Shown: piece by piece, positions 59,661 to 64,000 of the stretch
Numbering within the stretch: position 1 is the first letter of the stretch
Layout of the letters: each line of letters opens with the position of its first letter
Source: Scatophagus argus
Taxonomy: Eukaryota; Chordata; Actinopteri; Scatophagidae
DNA: 64,000 nt
Assembly: GCF_020382885.2 (NCBI RefSeq)
Contig: NC_058498.1
Span: 22,597,001-22,661,000, forward strand
Reading direction: 5' to 3'
Made by a program: the position numbers and the translations under genes
Notes under the pieces: model-generated
Seen by the model: only the letters and a program-made list of their open reading frames with translations
Database searches by the model: none
What the model was told of the DNA's origin: nothing

Positions 59661-62198
59661 CTGAGCATTCTTCAGGTGAGGTGAAGATACTGTGTGTGGG
59701 TCTTTGTGACTTTGGGCATGTGCGGAGCGGCCGGGTAGTGTTCAGACGCTTCCATGTATCTCAGTCACTGATATCACATGTCCATTTATATTTCATTTGC
59801 TGGCAGCACAGTTGAGTTGCACGATGTGTAGAGGATGGTCTTGTACGAGTTCCTGCTCAGACAGATGAGTTTAGAACCACAGTTTAGGTTTCCTTTCACA
59901 TTTGCTTTTCTGTAATAAAATTTGAAGGTGTAGCTATGTGTTTTTGTTTATGTAGCTCAAGCTTTATTACATGTTGATACGTGCTGATGCAGGATACAGT
60001 GACATTATTTTGTTGTTTGATTTGGAGACAGAGCAGGGATGACAAGACTGATGGTATCATTTCATTTATGCGGCAGATAGTGAAGTATTTATGGAGCATT
60101 CTGGTATACAAACAGGCAGCAATCCTATGAGAGCCAGATAAAACCTCTCCACTTGCCGTTTCCATCCCGTATTTCCTTGGTGACCTCTTAGAGAGCAAGA
60201 GCTTCTAAGTGAACTATTTATCCAGTCGGCTTCCCCCGGAGGCCTCCACAGACTGCTGCAAGCTCTCCTGTCTGCCCCAAAACCTCCCCAGGCCCCGCTG
60301 CGCTTGTCAAGAAAAACTGCCATGTTTAGGGCCTCTCCCACGGGCGCTGCTTCAGCTTCACCGCTGCTTTTTGAGACAGGCACATGAATTTGATTTTAAG
60401 ATACGTTTTTATATCGTCCAGATTTGCTTTTGTGATTGCTGCTTTTTACTATAAATGTTTCATCATGTGAAATTGAATCATTTATTACAAATGGTACCGT
60501 ATCCGGCCACAGGCAAAGAGCTGCTCATTACACACTAAAAAATTAAATCGAAAAGAGGAAATTCCAGAAGAAACACTGGAGAGATCATTCGATCCATCCA
60601 GTCGGCTGTGGTGTTTTGCGGCATATAAGTGAAATTATATATAAGTGAAACCCCTGTCATCAAAGTATTACTTAAGCAAAAGCACAAATATTATCAGAAG
60701 AATGTCCTTGAAGTGTCTTTATGCATGTGAAGCTGATATGTAGAGCTGATATTTTTGGAGCATCTTGTTTCTCTGTATCCACAAACAGACACGGTCTGAT
60801 CTGACATGTATATGTTTTTCTATTTGCGATGTAAATGTGCTAAAGACAGTGCAGTTTAATTGGCTCGTCTGTGTTGCATTTGTGTGACTGTGTAAATGTT
60901 TTGTCTTCTTCTGTGAGTAAGGCGGTTCAACTTAAAAACATGCTGCCACCTAAAATATTTCATTTGAATTAGGTTGAATAGTTAGTTCAGAGGCTTCTTT
61001 TGGGTCTTATCTTTTGTGAATTTAGTTTGTTAATTGAACTGAAGAAAACTTGTTCACTAACCTTTTAAGATATTAAGTTAAATCAACAACTGCTCACTCA
61101 CACAGTATTCATTATTGCAGTGAAATTCATTATTGTAGTGAAAACAAACACCCATAACTAATCCTAAAATGTACTGAAGTCACACAGCATGTTTCCAAAT
61201 GTTTTCTACAAACTATTAAAAATATGAGATCTCAGGAGAATTTTAACTCTGACACAATGCCTGTCAGTCTTTTAATGTGCTTAGGTCATGGATGGCTACT
61301 TTTATGTTCTTAATAAGGAAGGAAAGCTGAAGTAAATTAATAGTGAAAATTAATTTGTATACACAAAATAAATGCTGTGCGCATCAGATTTATTATTAAG
61401 GACATTTTTAAGTAATCTTTTTCTTCATTTCTAATGTTGTTGTAAATATTGTATCATGGACCTTTTAGTGCCATACTGTGAGCTTTTGTTATTGTTACAT
61501 CCCTTCTTAAAAACACTGAAAAAAACAACTTGACATCATTGTTGTTTGTTTAGAAAAAATACCCCCAGACATTTCAAAGAAATTAGTTTCATTGTGCGCA
61601 ATCCAGAATTTTGATAAGTGACACTTTTAAAAGAGAAGTCACTGCTGAGTTTTTCAGAAATCACTTTCACTTTCACATTCTTGGTTTTTCTGATGCGCCA
61701 CGCAAATGAAGTTCCATTCACCAGCGCATACAGAGCATTTTGACTCCTCATAGTAGGAAAAGCATGAGTGTTACTGACGCCATTAATGATGACTCCGTTC
61801 TGTTTAAGGAACCTGAAAATGAAGCACAACATTCATGTTTTTATTTATATGTTGTTTTTCCTACCGTGACATGTCGGAATGCCTTGCATGTAAATGTATT
61901 GTACGGTAGCAGTAATCTCTGAGGCAAACATCTCAAACCCTCTGCAGGTTAAACTCAGAGTATCTGCATGGCCAGATACCACCAGTGGAAAAATGAAGTG
62001 AGCTCAGTTTACATTTTCTTCATTTTCTCCTTCTCTCGCCAGTGGTGCTAGTCTGGAAGGAGAATATCTTTTATTGAGAAAGAGATACCCCAGTGAACTG
62101 AGAGCTAATGGAGATGGTGGTCTCATGAGGGAAAACCTTGACCTCGCCCCCTTTTTGTAAAAGCTTTGCCCCTGTAGCAAACAATTACAGGGAGGGGC

Positions 62199-62215
62199 TG
62201 TGTGTGTGTGTGTGC
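62199..62215. repeat. Short (TG)n microsatellite
   Basis: Seven to eight TG units in the right-hand intergenic region. Confidence 0.85.
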
Positions 62216-64000
62216 AGTCAACATTTGTTGGTGCTCTGGCGAAGGCTGTTGCAGTAATGTAGTCCAGTCTTTTTCACATCTATCAACATGGTGTAAAGCT
62301 GCTTTCCCCACCAGTGTACTCTGAGGTGAAAGCTCCCAAGGTGAGACAAAGGCCCAGGCCGCACACCTCAGTCTTTCCTGAGCTGCAGCATCTGTCTGGG
62401 CGAGCTGCATCAACAAATCCATACCGCCTGGACCACGCAGACTTCACCACCGCCTGCTCAACCTTTTGTAAATCGGCATTTTGATGACAGTTCCCAGTGT
62501 CAACTTGTTCCCAATCAATACACACAGAGCGGACGCCTTCATAGACACAGATAACTACTGCTTGTCTGCTGTATCTCAGGGCTGTGGAGACTGACACCCT
62601 GTCTGACTCTGATCAATAAGTGGCGCACAAGCTCGGCCCTGCCCACTCTGCTATCACACACGGGGCTTGGTTTCCCCCGGCAGTGGGGGTAAAACTGCCC
62701 AGCAACTCCCCAAGGTGGATGAATCGGAGATGTTACATGTGAACTGGCTGTCAAAACGATTTTGTCATCTCCCCTTCTCTCCGGTGTTTAAAGATGCTGA
62801 CACACTGTGTTTGGGGTACCAATGTCTTGTTGGAAGTGATGGAGGCTTTTAGCCTTTTTTTTTCCAGCCTTTATCCGTTTAAGTGTTCACTCGAGTGTTA
62901 GAATTTCTTTTCCACCTGCCACAGATGTCTCCTGGCACTTCCTGCCCACTCCCGCCTTCCATTCAGGTCATCTGATCCAGACCCTTCTTAGAATTTACAG
63001 ACTTTACAACTTTATACAGAATCTTTTCTTTCACTGCTAGTTATGAAGGTCAGTGTTTTTTTTTTGTTTTTTGTTTGTTTGTTTTTTTGTTAGTTTCTAA
63101 GTTTGTTTATTTTGAAATTACTTAAGCTATTCTCATTTCTGTGTGAGTAAATTCATCCTGGAAATTAGAGCAATGTTTTTTTCACACAACTGATGAATAC
63201 TTGTTTAGTATTTATCTGGGATAATGTTAGGTGAATGTTATCACTGATAGTTTTGAGGAAAGATAAAACACTGAGTAAAGAAGGCCAGATCAGATTCAGC
63301 TTGGGGTCATTAATGTTTCAGAGGATGCCAGAGGGAGAATGGGAGAGTCTCTGCACTGCCGGGATCCATTTCCTTTGACTGTGGCTTTGTCATTTTGGAT
63401 CAATCCCACCGTGTGCAGACCTGATGTAAAGTGGCTCGTCTCTAATGGGTTGACTGGCAACATTCTGGCACATGATAAAAAGAACTAGAGATATTGTCTT
63501 ATTGTTATGCTTCAGACATAGTTGGGCCTTTCAGTTTGATAAATGCGCCTTTAATTTATGGAAATTTCCCCCAGATTTTTCCTCAACACAGACAACATAT
63601 TGATATAGAAATTATTACCCCGCCTTTGTCACTTGTTCTACGCCGGCCATGGCCCTGTGTGGACCTCTGGGGCTGTGGAAGTACTTACCACCCTGCTCCT
63701 GTATGCTGTGATCTGCACAATGGCATTACTCTGCTTTGATCCTGCTGCAGTCTGACACATGACCACACAGACCCCTGAATGGGCATTAGTGCAGGCTTCA
63801 GCAAACCCAACATCTGTGCCTCCCAGCACTGCCACTGCTCAAATCATTCATTAAATCAGAACACAAAAAGTAACTTTACTTGAATGCCTCAGCATAAATA
63901 TTTGATCATGGCTGAGAATAAATCTTTGTCATTTCGTACTCCTTCCTCTGTCTGCGGGGCTCCTCTTATAGATCTTGCTGGCCTCGCTCTGTCGTTGCTG

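Larger units (their letters stand above)
57131..64000. other. Right-hand intergenic region, no gene found
   Basis: About 6.9 kb to the right of glmn. ORFs longer than 90 codons occur on both strands (for example 60066-60383 minus, 62283-62597 minus), but none resembles a known protein or is flanked by good splice signals. Contents recognised: microsatellites at 57446, 58117 and 62200, AT-rich ATG/ATT repeats near 58970-59060, a LINE relic with a linked repeat at 59110-59660, and GC-richer non-coding patches near 60190-60380 and 62340-62700. Confidence 0.55.

Overview
The window is nuclear DNA from a teleost fish. It carries five intron-rich protein-coding genes whose spliced products closely match human proteins recalled from memory. 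It also has long AT-rich introns, many microsatellites, and decayed fish-type transposons (Tc1-like DNA elements and non-LTR LINE fragments). Species cannot be fixed from sequence alone. Gene order and orientation reproduce the human 1p22 block BRDT (+), EPHX4 (+), BTBD8 (+), C1orf146/SPO16 (+), GLMN (-), which supports orthology.

Layout. 1-1766: no recognised gene. 1767-9985: brdt, a BET double-bromodomain protein, 19 coding exons, 985 aa. 10.1-13.2 kb: intergenic, with a LINE fragment and a Tc1-like remnant split by a second LINE tail. 13618-22548: ephx4, an alpha/beta-hydrolase epoxide hydrolase, 7 exons, 369 aa. 22.6-25.0 kb: 3' UTR and empty AT-rich sequence. 25.1-48.1 kb: btbd8, a 5' non-coding exon plus 20 coding exons, 1620 aa, with BTB domains at the N-terminus and the long 'APache/KIAA1107' region at the C-terminus in one reading frame. 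48562-49814: C1orf146/SPO16 homologue, 5 exons, 181 aa. 50005-56761 (-): glmn, 18 exons, 590 aa, tail-to-tail with the SPO16 gene. 57-64 kb: no convincing gene; microsatellites, an L2-like LINE reverse-transcriptase relic and a few GC-richer patches.

All exon joins were made by hand. Every internal junction uses GT/AG and keeps frame, and the five summed coding lengths are multiples of three, which is a strong internal check. The genes do not form one pathway: brdt and SPO16 act in germ cells (spermatid chromatin and meiotic crossover), ephx4 is a membrane-anchored hydrolase, btbd8 acts in neuronal endocytosis, and glmn regulates cullin-RING ligases. I found no novel multi-gene system. The points most worth a second look are gene-specific: a changed lid tyrosine cluster in ephx4, a stop codon built into a btbd8 splice donor, phase-dependent tandem acceptors in btbd8, an upstream ORF ending three bases before the btbd8 start, and repeat tracts placed next to splice donors.
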